NCBI RefSeq assembly: GCF_003056345.1
Contig: NZ_PYWB01000001.1
Span: forward strand, 186,001 to 250,000
Direction of reading: 5' to 3'
DNA length: 64,000 nucleotides
Origin: Devosia submarina
Lineage (GTDB): Bacteria; Pseudomonadota; Alphaproteobacteria; Rhizobiales; Devosiaceae
Shown: positions 54,228 through 61,867 of the stretch, piece by piece
Layout: every line of letters begins with the position of its first letter
How positions within the stretch are numbered: the stretch's first letter is position 1
Notes under the pieces: model-generated
Database searches by the model: none
The model's input: only the letters and a program-made list of their open reading frames with translations
Told to the model about the DNA's origin: nothing
Position numbers and translations under genes: made by a program

Positions 54228-55958
54228 ATGAGCGACACTACCCCCTCCAAGCCAGACACCGGCGATCGCCTTGCCAAGGTCATTGCCCGTTCCGGCCTCT
54301 GCTCGCGCCGCGACGCCGAAGCCTGGATCACCGAAGGCCGCGTCGTGGTCAACGGCAAGAAGGTGCTGACCCCGGCCTTCAACGTCACCGACCGCGACAA
54401 GATCATGGTGGATGGCGCGCCCCTCGCCGCCCGCCAGGGCACGCGCGTCTGGCTCTACCACAAGCCCGCGGGCCTCGTGGTCACCGAGAAGGATCCCGAA
54501 GGCCGCGATACTGTTTTCGAGCACCTCGAACAGCTCGGCCTTCCCCGCGTCGTTTCCGTGGGTCGCCTCGATATCAACACTGAAGGCCTCCTGCTCGTCA
54601 CTAATGACGGCGGCCTCAAGCGCGTGCTCGAACTGCCCGCAACTGGCTGGCTGCGCCGCTATCGCGTTCGCGCTCATGGCAGTGTCACCCAAGCTGCCCT
54701 CGACAAGCTCAAGGACGGCATCGAGATCGATGGCATCCGCTATGGCTCCATCGAAGCCACGCTGGAGCGCGAGCAGGGCTCCAATGTCTGGATCGTCATG
54801 GCTCTGCGCGAAGGCAAGAACCGTGAAGTCAAAAACGTCCTGGGTGCGCTGGGCCTCGAGGTCAATCGCCTGATCCGCGTCAGCTACGGTCCTTTCCAGC
54901 TCGGCGACATCCCGGTGGGTGGCATCGAGACCGTCAAGGCCTCCACCCTACGCGACCAGCTAGGCAAAAAGCTCGCCGAAGCTGCGGACGTCGATTTCGA
55001 CAGCGAAATGCCCGAAGTGCACCAGCTTGTCGGCAAGCCCACGCGTGACCGCCTCACCGGCCGCGGCACCAACACGGTGGAAATCGCGCGCCAGCGCTTC
55101 CGCTTTACCGACCATGCCGAAAAGAGCGAGGAGGAGTGGCGCGCGGAGCGTCCTCGCCAGGATCGTCCCGGCCGGTTCGACAGCCGCAAGCCCATGCCCA
55201 AGCGGGACGAGCGCGAAGAAGAAACCGCGCCACCACGCCGCATCCATTTCGACGACGACGGTCGCGCGCCCGAGGAGTTTGTTCAGAAGCGTCTGGGCAA
55301 GCCAGGCTGGCGCGATCCGGACGATCAACCCGCGCGCAGCTTCGGCAAGAAGCCGGAACGTGCACCGGGTGCCAAGAAGCCGTTCGAGAAGAAGGCCTTC
55401 GGCGATAAGCCAGCCTTTGGAAAGAAGTCGTTTGGCGACAAACCCGCTCTCGACAAGCCGCGCGGTCCGCGCCGTGAAGATGGTGATCGGCCAAAGCGTC
55501 CCTTTAATGCGCGTCCTGAAGGAGGCGAGCGTCCGCCACGCGATCGCGAGTTCACCGGCACGCCCCGTGGTCCACGCCGCAACGACGCCGCCGCTGCCGA
55601 AGGCCCACGCACCTATACGCCCCGCTTGCGCCCTGACAGCGAAAAGGGCGAGGGCGCAGCCTTCCGTGGCGAAGCCAAGCGCCCCGGCCGCAACTTCTCC
55701 GAAAAGCACCGCAGCTTCCGCCCCGAGGGCGATCGTCCCGCGCGTCCTGCACGCCCGGGTCGCGATCACCTCGGCTCCGAAAGCAAGACCTATGGCAAGC
55801 CCAAGACCCGCGCCGACGGAAAGCCTTTCCCCAAGCGCGACGGCGCCGCACCGCAGCGCGGTCCAAAGCCTGGCGGGCGTCCAACGGGGGCAGGGCGCCC
55901 GGGCGCCGCTCGTCCGGGTGCTGGACGGCCCACCGGTCCTCGTCGTCCCAAGGCCTGA
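54228..55958 (+). CDS. Ribosomal large-subunit pseudouridine synthase (RluB/RsuA family) with long basic tail
   Basis: The N-terminal 260 residues are a standard RsuA-family enzyme. An S4 RNA-binding domain (RLAKVIARSGLCSRRDAEAWITEGRVVVNG) is followed by the catalytic domain with VVSVGRLDINTEGLLLVTNDG, where Asp is the nucleophile, then NREVKNVLGALGLEVNRLIRVSYGPFQLGD. By similarity it modifies 23S rRNA, as RluB does at U2605 in E. coli. From about residue 270 to 576 the protein is a low-complexity tail rich in Arg, Lys, Pro and Gly, with repeated KKAFGDKPAFGKKSFGDKP-like units. Such tails occur in alphaproteobacterial homologues and probably bind RNA; this one is long. Confidence 0.92.
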   Translation: MSDTTPSKPDTGDRLAKVIARSGLCSRRDAEAWITEGRVVVNGKKVLTPAFNVTDRDKIMVDGAPLAARQGTRVWLYHKPAGLVVTEKDPEGRDTVFEHLEQLGLPRVVSVGRLDINTEGLLLVTNDGGLKRVLELPATGWLRRYRVRAHGSVTQAALDKLKDGIEIDGIRYGSIEATLEREQGSNVWIVMALREGKNREVKNVLGALGLEVNRLIRVSYGPFQLGDIPVGGIETVKASTLRDQLGKKLAEAADVDFDSEMPEVHQLVGKPTRDRLTGRGTNTVEIARQRFRFTDHAEKSEEEWRAERPRQDRPGRFDSRKPMPKRDEREEETAPPRRIHFDDDGRAPEEFVQKRLGKPGWRDPDDQPARSFGKKPERAPGAKKPFEKKAFGDKPAFGKKSFGDKPALDKPRGPRREDGDRPKRPFNARPEGGERPPRDREFTGTPRGPRRNDAAAAEGPRTYTPRLRPDSEKGEGAAFRGEAKRPGRNFSEKHRSFRPEGDRPARPARPGRDHLGSESKTYGKPKTRADGKPFPKRDGAAPQRGPKPGGRPTGAGRPGAARPGAGRPTGPRRPKA

Positions 55959-55971
55959 CCGCTCTCACCGG

Positions 55972-56062
55972 CCGTCACCCTCGGGCTTGACCCGAGGGCT
56001 CTGCACTAGCCAGGCAAGCGATCAAATATGGCGCCCTCGGGTCATCGCCCGAGGGTGACATC
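55972..56062. repeat. Family B inverted doublet
   Basis: The left half 55972-56010 (CCCTCGGG/CCCGAGGG with GCTCTGCACT flank) faces the inverted half 56030-56062. This is the same arrangement as at 744-833, in the gap before rsmD. Confidence 0.8.
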
Positions 56063-56104
56063 CGGCGAACGTCTGTCTGCTGCATTATCCATCCGGAGCC
56101 TCCC

Positions 56105-56686
56105 ATGCGCATCATCGCCGGCAAATATCGCGGCAAACCGCTGACCTCACCCGCCGACGACTCGATCCGCCCAACTGCCGATCGCGTGCGCGAATCCATG
56201 TTCAACATTCTCTCGAGCAAGCTGGGCCCGGTCTTTACCGATCTGCGCGTGCTTGACCTCTTTGCCGGCACCGGCGCGCTCGGCTTCGAAGCCCTGTCCC
56301 GCGGCGCCAGCCACGTCACCTTTGTTGAGACCGGCGCCGAAGGCCGCGGCCTCATCCGCGACCACATCGAAGCGTTTGGGGCAGGGGGCGTCACCAAGCT
56401 CCTCCGCCGCGACGCCACGAACCTCGGCACCCCCGGAACCTTCGGCCAATTCGATCTCGTCTTCCTCGATCCCCCCTATGGCCAGGGCCTGGGCGAACAA
56501 GCCCTCGCCAATGTCGCCGCGAACGGCTGGCTCACGGCCGGCGCCACCATCGTGTTCGAGGAAAGCGCGGAAGCCGACATCACCATCCCCGAGGGCTTCA
56601 CCCTCGACGACCGCCGCATCTACGGCGCCGCAGCAGTGCATTTCTTGACGTTTAGCCCTGTCGCTGAGCCCACAACTCAGCCTTGA
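56105..56686 (+). CDS. rsmD: 16S rRNA (guanine966-N2)-methyltransferase
   Basis: RsmD methylates G966 of 16S rRNA using S-adenosylmethionine. The 193-residue protein starts MRIIAGKYRGKPLTSPADDSIRPTADRVRESMFNIL, which is nearly diagnostic. LRVLDLFAGTGALGFEALSRGASHVTFVE is the SAM-binding motif, and FDLVFLDPPYGQGLG holds the catalytic DPPY tetrapeptide. Size is normal. It follows the pseudouridine synthase gene after 146 bases that contain a family B doublet, so two rRNA-modifying enzymes are neighbours. The end is followed by a family C repeat, facing the convergent zur gene. Confidence 0.95.
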   Translation: MRIIAGKYRGKPLTSPADDSIRPTADRVRESMFNILSSKLGPVFTDLRVLDLFAGTGALGFEALSRGASHVTFVETGAEGRGLIRDHIEAFGAGGVTKLLRRDATNLGTPGTFGQFDLVFLDPPYGQGLGEQALANVAANGWLTAGATIVFEESAEADITIPEGFTLDDRRIYGAAAVHFLTFSPVAEPTTQP

Positions 56687-56701
56687 ACGTCACCGATCAT
56701 G

Positions 56702-56750
56702 CAGTCGACACCCTCCCCCTTGCGGGGAGGGATCAAGGGTGGGGGTGGGC
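56702..56750. repeat. Family C copy between convergent rsmD and zur
   Basis: This is the standard short form, from GCAGTCGACACCCTCCCCC to the GGGTGGGGGT end, filling much of the 151-base gap. Confidence 0.8.
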
Positions 56751-56837
56751 TGGCCACCCATTTGCAACAGTAACGCTAAGCCCGAGCCCCAACTGCTAGC
56801 GCTAAGAGCAGCGCGAGTGACAAGCGAGACCAGCTCC

Positions 56838-57248
56838 TCACACCCCCACACAAGCCCCACACTTCCCGCGGATCTCCATCGTCGTCCGTTCCACGCGGAA
56901 ACCCTTGGCTCCCGCCCAATCTCCCAGCCGCTCTTCGATCACTCCGTCGGCAAACTCGTCCACCTTCCCGCACCCTTCGCAGATGGCAAACGCGATCAGC
57001 CCTTTGCGATGGCAATGCTCATCCGCGCAGGCCACAAAGGCATTGAGCGACTCCAGCCGGTGCGCGAGGCCCCGCTCCACCAGCTTGTCGAGCGCCCGAT
57101 AAACCTGCAGCGGCGCACGCAACCCGTCGCCGCGCAGCTTGTCCAGGATGTCATAGGCGCTGAGCGGCCCCTCCGAATGGTTGAGCGCGCTCAACACCAG
57201 CCCCTGGTTGCGCGTCAGATCGGCCGGTAAGTCGTGGCTATGTGCCAT
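56838..57248 (-). CDS. zur: Zinc uptake regulator, Fur family
   Basis: Zur (136 residues) is a zinc-sensing repressor. The winged-helix part has LTRNQGLVLSALNHSEGPLSAYDILDKLRGDGLRAPLQVYRALDKLVERGLAHRLESLNAFVAC, and the metal-binding part has CADEHCHRKGLIAFAICEGCGKVDEFAD and a final GKCGACVG. The two CxxC pairs are the structural zinc site of Zur. It should bind the two palindromes between znuC and znuA. Its start MAHSHDLPADL overlaps the end of znuB by 11 bases, so the order is znuC-znuB-zur in one operon, giving autoregulation. It could be confused with Fur, but context and residues favour Zur. Confidence 0.93.
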   Translation of the reverse strand: MAHSHDLPADLTRNQGLVLSALNHSEGPLSAYDILDKLRGDGLRAPLQVYRALDKLVERGLAHRLESLNAFVACADEHCHRKGLIAFAICEGCGKVDEFADGVIEERLGDWAGAKGFRVERTTMEIRGKCGACVGV

Positions 57249-58056
57249 AAATTTCTCTCCTGCCGAAAAGGCGTGACACTGGCACTGCCAGCGACACCAC
57301 AAAAACCAGAAGCGCCGCGACCACGATCGACGGCCCCGAAGCGGTGTCCCAGGTCCGCGAGCCAAACAATCCGCCCACCACGGCAATGACCCCGAGCACG
57401 GCCGCCACGATAGCCATGGCCTCCGGCGTAGCGCTCAGCCGCCGCGCAGTGGCTGCCGGAATGATCAGCAGCGAGGTGATCAGCAACACGCCCACCAGCT
57501 TCATGGCAATGGCGATGACGCTGGCCATCAGGATCATCAGCAACAGCCGGCTCGCCTCCGGTCGCAGTCCTTCGGCCTCTGCCAGTTCCGGGCTGACGGT
57601 AGACGCGAGCAGTGGCCGCCAAGCCCAGATCAGCACGCCGACGATTACGGCGCCACCGGCATAGATCACGGCGATGTCCTCAACAGATACGGCAAGGATA
57701 TCACCAAACAAAAAGCCCATGAGGTCTATCCGCACCGTGGTCAGAAACCCCACCAGCACCAGCCCTACGGCGAGCGTCGAATGGCTCAAAATCCCCAGCA
57801 GGGCATCGGTCGACAGCGTTGCCTGCCGCTGCAGGACGATCAGCGCCCCCGCCACCAGCGCCGCCACGGCAAACACGCCTAGCGTCATGTTCATCGAGAG
57901 GATGATCGACAGCGCCACGCCCAACAGGGCCGAATGCGCCATGGTATCCCCAAAATACGCCATGCGACGCCACACGACAAAACACCCCAAGGGGCCCGCC
58001 ACCAGGGCCAGTCCGATCCCCGCGATCAGCGCGCGGGAGAAATAATCACCGAACAT
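57238..58056 (-). CDS. znuB: Zinc ABC transporter permease
   Basis: ZnuB (272 residues) is the membrane channel of the high-affinity zinc importer. It begins MFGDYFSRALIAGIGLALVAGPLGCFVVWRRMAYFGDTMAHSALLGVALSII, a block typical of the ABC-3 metal permeases, and has eight or so helices. The ATPase-contacting segment is around PEASRLLLMILMASVIAIAMKLVGVLLITSLLIIPAATARRLS. An ATG two codons upstream (58062) is also possible. It overlaps znuC by 11 bases and zur by 11 bases, a very compact operon. Confidence 0.93.
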   Translation of the reverse strand: MFGDYFSRALIAGIGLALVAGPLGCFVVWRRMAYFGDTMAHSALLGVALSIILSMNMTLGVFAVAALVAGALIVLQRQATLSTDALLGILSHSTLAVGLVLVGFLTTVRIDLMGFLFGDILAVSVEDIAVIYAGGAVIVGVLIWAWRPLLASTVSPELAEAEGLRPEASRLLLMILMASVIAIAMKLVGVLLITSLLIIPAATARRLSATPEAMAIVAAVLGVIAVVGGLFGSRTWDTASGPSIVVAALLVFVVSLAVPVSRLFGRREIYGT

Positions 58057-58849
58057 GGGCATGCCCCTCGTGGCTGTGATCATGCACCTGCCCCTCGGCC
58101 ACGACACAACCATCGTCATGGTGCTCATGGTCGTGGTGGTGCTGGTAGATCGCCAACGACCCCGCCGCCCGCTCGCCGAACAGACGCAAATATTCCGGGC
58201 TCCGCTTGACCGTCGACGGCGTGCCCCGGCAGCATACATGGCCGTTGAGGCAAATGACGGTATCAGTTTCCGCCATCACCACATGCAGATCGTGGCTGAT
58301 CATCAGGATGCCACTACCCGTCGTGTCACGAATAGAGCGCACCAATCGGTAGAGCGCCGCCTCGCCCGACAGATCTACCCCTTGCACCGGCTCGTCGAGC
58401 ACCAGCAAATCCGGCTTGCGGATCATCGCCCGCGCAAAGAGCACGCGCTGGAACTCTCCGCCCGACAATTCCTGAACCGCCGCTTTCAGCAGCCGACCAG
58501 CGCCCACCTTGTCCAACGCCTCTTCGATTTCGCGGCGCCCAAACCGTCCGGTCAGCGTCATCAGACGCTCCACCGTCAGCGGCAGCGTCCAGTCTATGCT
58601 AAGCTTTTGCGGCACATAGCCGATGCGCAATCCTTGCTTCCGCCAAACCGCACCACTGGTCGGCTTGTGCACGCCCGTCACCATCTTGGCCGTGGTGGAT
58701 TTTCCCGACCCGTTCGGCCCGATCAGCGTCACGATCTCGCCCCGCGCGATCGAAAGGTCGATGCCGCTCACCAGCGTTCGCCCACCCCGGGCCACGCCGG
58801 CATCTTCCAGCCTCACCAGAACATCTTTGCCAGCCAGGGCGTCCATCAT
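58046..58849 (-). CDS. znuC: Zinc ABC transporter ATP-binding protein
   Basis: ZnuC (267 residues) drives zinc import. Walker A is GPNGSGKSTTAKMV, the signature is LSGGEFQRVLFARAMI, Walker B is LLVLDEPVQGVDLSG and the switch His is in ISHDLHVV. The C-terminal 40 residues are His/Asp-rich (HQHHHDHEHHDDG and HDHSHEGHAHVR), a metal-binding tail seen in alphaproteobacterial ZnuC proteins and possibly a cytoplasmic zinc sink. It is the first gene of znuC-znuB-zur. Two ATG codons in a row stand at the start. Confidence 0.94.
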   Translation of the reverse strand: MMDALAGKDVLVRLEDAGVARGGRTLVSGIDLSIARGEIVTLIGPNGSGKSTTAKMVTGVHKPTSGAVWRKQGLRIGYVPQKLSIDWTLPLTVERLMTLTGRFGRREIEEALDKVGAGRLLKAAVQELSGGEFQRVLFARAMIRKPDLLVLDEPVQGVDLSGEAALYRLVRSIRDTTGSGILMISHDLHVVMAETDTVICLNGHVCCRGTPSTVKRSPEYLRLFGERAAGSLAIYQHHHDHEHHDDGCVVAEGQVHDHSHEGHAHVR

Positions 58850-58904
58850 ATCGGCTTTCTTCTCTCGGCCTGGCTCTGCCGACCAGGCTTGACGTCTTCA
58901 TTTA

Positions 58905-58944
58905 TGTTATAGCATAACGTCACCACAAGCGTAATAGTATAACA
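58905..58944. promoter_or_regulatory. Two Zur boxes in the divergent znuC/znuA promoter region
   Basis: TGTTATAGCATAACG (58905-58919) and, in inverted orientation, TGTTATACTATTACG (58930-58944) share the pattern TGTTATANNATWACG. They lie 25 bases apart centre to centre in the 108-base gap between znuC and znuA. A TTGACG at 58889-58894 upstream of box 1 could be a -35 element for znuA, so Zur would cover the promoters of both operons. Confidence 0.8.
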
Positions 58945-58957
58945 TACGAGGCTCCCG

Positions 58958-59935
58958 ATGAAGTTCCTGCCCCCAGCGATTCTGCTGAGCGCTGCCCTCT
59001 TGCCTATTCCGGCGCTCGCTGCGCCTGCTGTTGTTGCCTCCATAAAGCCCGTTCATTCGCTTGTTGCCGCTGTCATGGCTGGAGTGGGTGAGCCGACGCT
59101 CCTGGTGCGCGGCGCGGCTTCCCCCCACAACTACGCACTCAAGCCCTCCGACGCCGGTGCGCTGGAGTCAGCCGACATCGTGTTTTGGACCGGTCATGGC
59201 ATGGAGCTGTTTCTGGGCGACGCGCTCGACACGCTTTCCACCGATGCCCAACTGGTCGAATTGGCTGAAGCGCCTGGCATCACGCTGCTCCCCGTCCGCC
59301 AAGGTGGCGCCTTTGAAGCGCATGAGCATGACGACCAACACAATCATGACCATGACCACGACCACGACCACGATCATGGGCACGAGGACGATCACGACCA
59401 TGATCATGCGCACGAGCACGCCGAAGGCGACATGCACTTCTGGCTCGATCCCGAGAATGCCAAGCTGATGGTCACGCACATCGCGGCAACGCTCGCCGCC
59501 GCCGATCCGGAGAACGCAGCCTCCTACACCGCCAACGCTCAAACCGAGATCGCCACCCTCGACCAGCTTCAGGCAGAGCTAACCGCTACCCTCGAGCCAG
59601 TTAAGGACAAGCCCTTCATCGTCTTCCACGACGCCTACCAGTATTTCGAATCGCGGTTTGGGCTGACCCTGGCCGGCTCCATCACCGTCACCCCCGACAC
59701 CACCCCGGGCGCCGCGCGCATCGACGAGCTCAAGAGCAAGGTCAGCGAGCTAGGCGCCACCTGCGTCTTTGCCGAGCCCAATTTCCAGCCCACCATTATC
59801 AACGCCATCACCGAAGGCAGCACTGCCAAGTCTGGCGTGCTCGACCCCGAAGGCGGCGCGCTCCCCGAAGGCCCCGACCTCTATCCCAATCTCCTGCGCG
59901 GCCTGGCGACTAGCCTGGTAGATTGCTTGCAGTAG
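58958..59935 (+). CDS. znuA: Zinc ABC transporter periplasmic binding protein
   Basis: ZnuA (325 residues) captures zinc in the periplasm and passes it to ZnuB. A signal peptide (KFLPPAILLSAALLPIPALA) is followed by VASIKPVHSLVAAVMAGVGEPTLLVRGAASPHNYALKPSDA, with the first zinc-ligand His. A long His/Asp-rich loop (about residues 124-158, many HDHD repeats) follows, then GDMHFWLDPENAKLMVTHIAATL and FHDAYQYFESRFGL with the next ligands. A Cys pair near the end (TCVF and VDCLQ) probably forms the usual disulphide. It is transcribed divergently from znuC, under the shared Zur boxes. Confidence 0.96.
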   Translation: MKFLPPAILLSAALLPIPALAAPAVVASIKPVHSLVAAVMAGVGEPTLLVRGAASPHNYALKPSDAGALESADIVFWTGHGMELFLGDALDTLSTDAQLVELAEAPGITLLPVRQGGAFEAHEHDDQHNHDHDHDHDHDHGHEDDHDHDHAHEHAEGDMHFWLDPENAKLMVTHIAATLAAADPENAASYTANAQTEIATLDQLQAELTATLEPVKDKPFIVFHDAYQYFESRFGLTLAGSITVTPDTTPGAARIDELKSKVSELGATCVFAEPNFQPTIINAITEGSTAKSGVLDPEGGALPEGPDLYPNLLRGLATSLVDCLQ

Positions 59936-59948
59936 TTAGCCGAACTAG

Positions 59949-59994
59949 CAGTCGACACCCTCCCCCTTGCGGGGAGGGATCAAGGGTGGGGGGC
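59949..59994. repeat. Family C copy after znuA
   Basis: This is the standard short form with the GGGTGGGGGGCGGTTGGCCC end subtype, shared with the copy at 63718. Confidence 0.8.
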
Positions 59995-60036
59995 GGTTGG
60001 CCCTGATGTCGAGCGCTCAGGAGACGGGCAGGAGCC

Positions 60037-60393
60037 TTACTTCAACGGCCCCTTGAAAATAAAAAACGCCCCCAAAGCGATCAAGGCAAAGCCCACCCCG
60101 TGGTTCACGGTCAGCTTCTCGCCAAAGTAAAACACCGTGAACACCGCAAAGACGCTAAGCGAAATCACCTCTTGGATCGTCTTGAGCTCGGAGGGCGAAT
60201 AAACCGCTTCCCCGATCCGGTTGGCCGGCACAGCCAGCCAATATTCGAAAAACGCGATGCCCCAGCTGATCAGCACAGCGGCCCACAGCGCCGAGGTCGG
60301 CCATTTCAGATGCCCGTACCAGGCAAAGGTCATGAACACATTGGAGGCGAGCAGCAGGCCAATCGGCGCCAGCGTCGCAAAGTTAAGGCCCAT
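60037..60393 (-). CDS. DMT family protein, DUF486
   Basis: The 118-residue membrane protein has four helices and matches DUF486, a short relative of the drug/metabolite transporters. LLLASNVFMTFAWYGHLKWP begins the protein, WGIAFFEYWLAVPANRIGEAVYSPSELKTIQEVISLSVFAVFTVFYFGEKLTVNHGVGFALIALGAFFIFKG completes it. The motif ANRIG and the Gln-Glu in LKTIQEVISL are conserved family features. Being half the size of EamA proteins, it should act as a dimer. Its solute is unknown. It lies downstream of the DUF2164 gene on the same strand, 12 bases apart, so they probably form an operon. Confidence 0.9.
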   Translation of the reverse strand: MGLNFATLAPIGLLLASNVFMTFAWYGHLKWPTSALWAAVLISWGIAFFEYWLAVPANRIGEAVYSPSELKTIQEVISLSVFAVFTVFYFGEKLTVNHGVGFALIALGAFFIFKGPLK

Positions 60394-60405
60394 CTCCCGC
60401 TCCCT

Positions 60406-60660
60406 TTAGCGCAGATGCTTGGTGGGCTGCTCAAGCCCGAACATATCATCAGCCAGGCTGTCCATTCGCTCGCGCACCAGCGCCTGCGCGTCATACACCC
60501 CGCGATTGTAAAAATACGCGCCCATCTTTTCGGCAAAGAACAGCATCAGCATCTCGGCCGGCATGGGTCCGATCGATTGGTCGAGCTCGTTCCGGAAGTA
60601 ATCCTGGATCTCTCCGACAATGGCTTTGGTTTCTTCCCGGCTGAATTTGATGGGCTGCAT
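60406..60660 (-). CDS. DUF2164 domain-containing protein
   Basis: This 84-residue cytoplasmic protein starts MQPIKFSREETKAIVGEIQDYF and continues NELDQSIGPMPAEMLMLFFAEKMGAYFYNRGVYDAQALVRERMDSL, a good match to DUF2164. The family has no known function; its conserved FFAEKMGAYFYNRG block suggests a helical domain. AGGAGAG lies 7 bases before the ATG, which settles the start against longer alternatives. It is co-directional with the DUF486 gene. Confidence 0.9.
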   Translation of the reverse strand: MQPIKFSREETKAIVGEIQDYFRNELDQSIGPMPAEMLMLFFAEKMGAYFYNRGVYDAQALVRERMDSLADDMFGLEQPTKHLR

Positions 60661-60754
60661 GAGGCTCTCCTGTATTGCCGGTTCATAAGGCGAGTCGCCC
60701 GTTGTAGGACGCACGAAATTGCTCCAGAATTGGGCAAAAGAGGAAGTTATCCCG

Positions 60755-61381
60755 ATGCGCGCCCGCCTGCTTGTCCTTGCCGTCTCCGCCGCTTTTTCCA
60801 CTCCCGCTCTTGCCCAAACGGATGCAGTCAGCTGCTCCAGTATTTTCGGCCCCGACAGCTCCGAAGCGCAGCTGATCGAAACCTATGGCGCCGACAATGT
60901 CGTGTCTGGCGACGTGCCTGGCCCTGAAGGCACCACCATTTTTGCCACAACAGTTTTTCCCGATGATCCCGATCGGCGAATGGAGTTCGGCTGGTTCGAC
61001 GAGGAAAACCGCGACACGCTGAGCTATGTGCAGCTGTCCCCCTCGCAGGTTGGGCCACAGGGCGTGCGGATCGGCATGAGCGTTGCCGAAGTGGAAGCGG
61101 TTAACGAGGCGCCCTTCGACATTGGCGGCTTCGGCTGGGATTATGGTGGCTATGCTGAGATCAACGAGGGCAAGCTCGCAGGCGACGCAAACGGCTGCTT
61201 CATCTCGCTGCGCTTCTCGCCCGATTACGACAATATCGGTGATACCGATACTTCCCAGATCTCGGGCGAAATCTCCGTTCCCTCGGACGAACCCCTGCTG
61301 GAGGAAGTCAATACCACCGTTCAGGCCATTAGCCTGGGCTATCCTGATCCCAACTACCAGGAGCCTGCCGCCGACGAGTGA
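60755..61381 (+). CDS. Secreted hypothetical protein
   Basis: The 208-residue protein has a signal peptide, MRARLLVLAVSAAFSTPALAQ, preceded by AGGAAG. The mature part is acidic and includes CSSIFGPDSSEAQLIETYGADNVVSGDVPGPEG, then TTVFPDDPDRRMEFGWFDEENRDTLSYVQL and GVRIGMSVAEVEAVNEAPFDIGGFGWDYGG. Two Cys residues (positions about 27 and 148) could form a disulphide. The repeated VRIGMSVAEVEAVNE segment recalls small periplasmic proteins that follow mutational hydrophilic folds, but I recognise no family. The cobalamin riboswitch begins about 40 bases after its stop, so it is not part of the cobalt operon. Confidence 0.75.
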   Translation: MRARLLVLAVSAAFSTPALAQTDAVSCSSIFGPDSSEAQLIETYGADNVVSGDVPGPEGTTIFATTVFPDDPDRRMEFGWFDEENRDTLSYVQLSPSQVGPQGVRIGMSVAEVEAVNEAPFDIGGFGWDYGGYAEINEGKLAGDANGCFISLRFSPDYDNIGDTDTSQISGEISVPSDEPLLEEVNTTVQAISLGYPDPNYQEPAADE

Positions 61382-61419
61382 CATTGACCACCTCGTCGCA
61401 ACAGCGTAACGCTCTTCCT

Positions 61420-61605
61420 CGTGTCGGTTCCCCGCGCCCGTAGCGGCAAGGGGATCAAAAGGGAACACGGTGCGGATTACCCATCAGGGGCCAAAACCGT
61501 GGCTGCCCCCGCAACTGTAAGCGGTGCGCGCCCTCTCATGCCACTGGCGAAAGCCGGGAAGGCGAGGGCGCTTTATCCACCGCGAGCCAGGAGACCTGCC
61601 GGCAC
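61420..61605 (+). promoter_or_regulatory. Cobalamin (B12) riboswitch
   Basis: The leader of cbtB carries the cobalamin riboswitch pattern. It opens with GGTTCCCC and AGGGAACACGGTGC, then has GGCTGCCCCCGCAACTGTAA, the ATGCCACTGG segment, GCCGGGAAGGC and the B12-box GAGCCAGGAGACCTGCC near 61584. This RNA binds adenosylcobalamin and would switch off expression of the downstream cobalt uptake and cobalamin synthesis genes. The expression platform should lie between 61605 and the cbtB ribosome-binding site at 61642. Confidence 0.97.
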
Positions 61606-61654
61606 ACGAGCCGGGCGAAAAGCCCACCCATGTTCCGCGCACGGAGGGTGCTGC

Positions 61655-61837
61655 ATGAATACGACGATTTCCACGACTGGCATCCAGTCTCTTTCGATTT
61701 CCCAACGGCTCATTGCCGGATCGCTGGCCTTGATGCTGGGCCTGGTCCTGCTGGTCGGCACTGGTTTTGCAGGCGATTACCGCCTCCACAACGGTGCCCA
61801 CGACACGCGCCACGCCATGGGCTTCCCCTGCCACTAG
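61655..61837 (+). CDS. cbtB: Cobalt transporter subunit CbtB
   Basis: CbtB (60 residues) is a single-pass membrane protein of the predicted cobalt importer CbtAB, known mainly from B12-riboswitch control. After a polar start (MNTTISTTGIQSLSISQRL) comes one helix (IAGSLALMLGLVLLVGTGFA) and a short metal-binding tail DTRHAMGFPCH with His and Cys. GGAGGG lies 8 bases upstream of the ATG. The gene is the first after the riboswitch and is followed after 30 bases by cbtA. Confidence 0.93.
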   Translation: MNTTISTTGIQSLSISQRLIAGSLALMLGLVLLVGTGFAGDYRLHNGAHDTRHAMGFPCH

Positions 61838-61867
61838 GGCCGGGCAAGTAAGCAAGAGACCAAAAGA

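Noticed and set aside
59340-59440. Simple-sequence repeat of GACCAC-like units taken as a possible unstable tract
   Set aside because: It encodes the His/Asp-rich loop of ZnuA, a normal family feature, with irregular codon use rather than a perfect tandem repeat.
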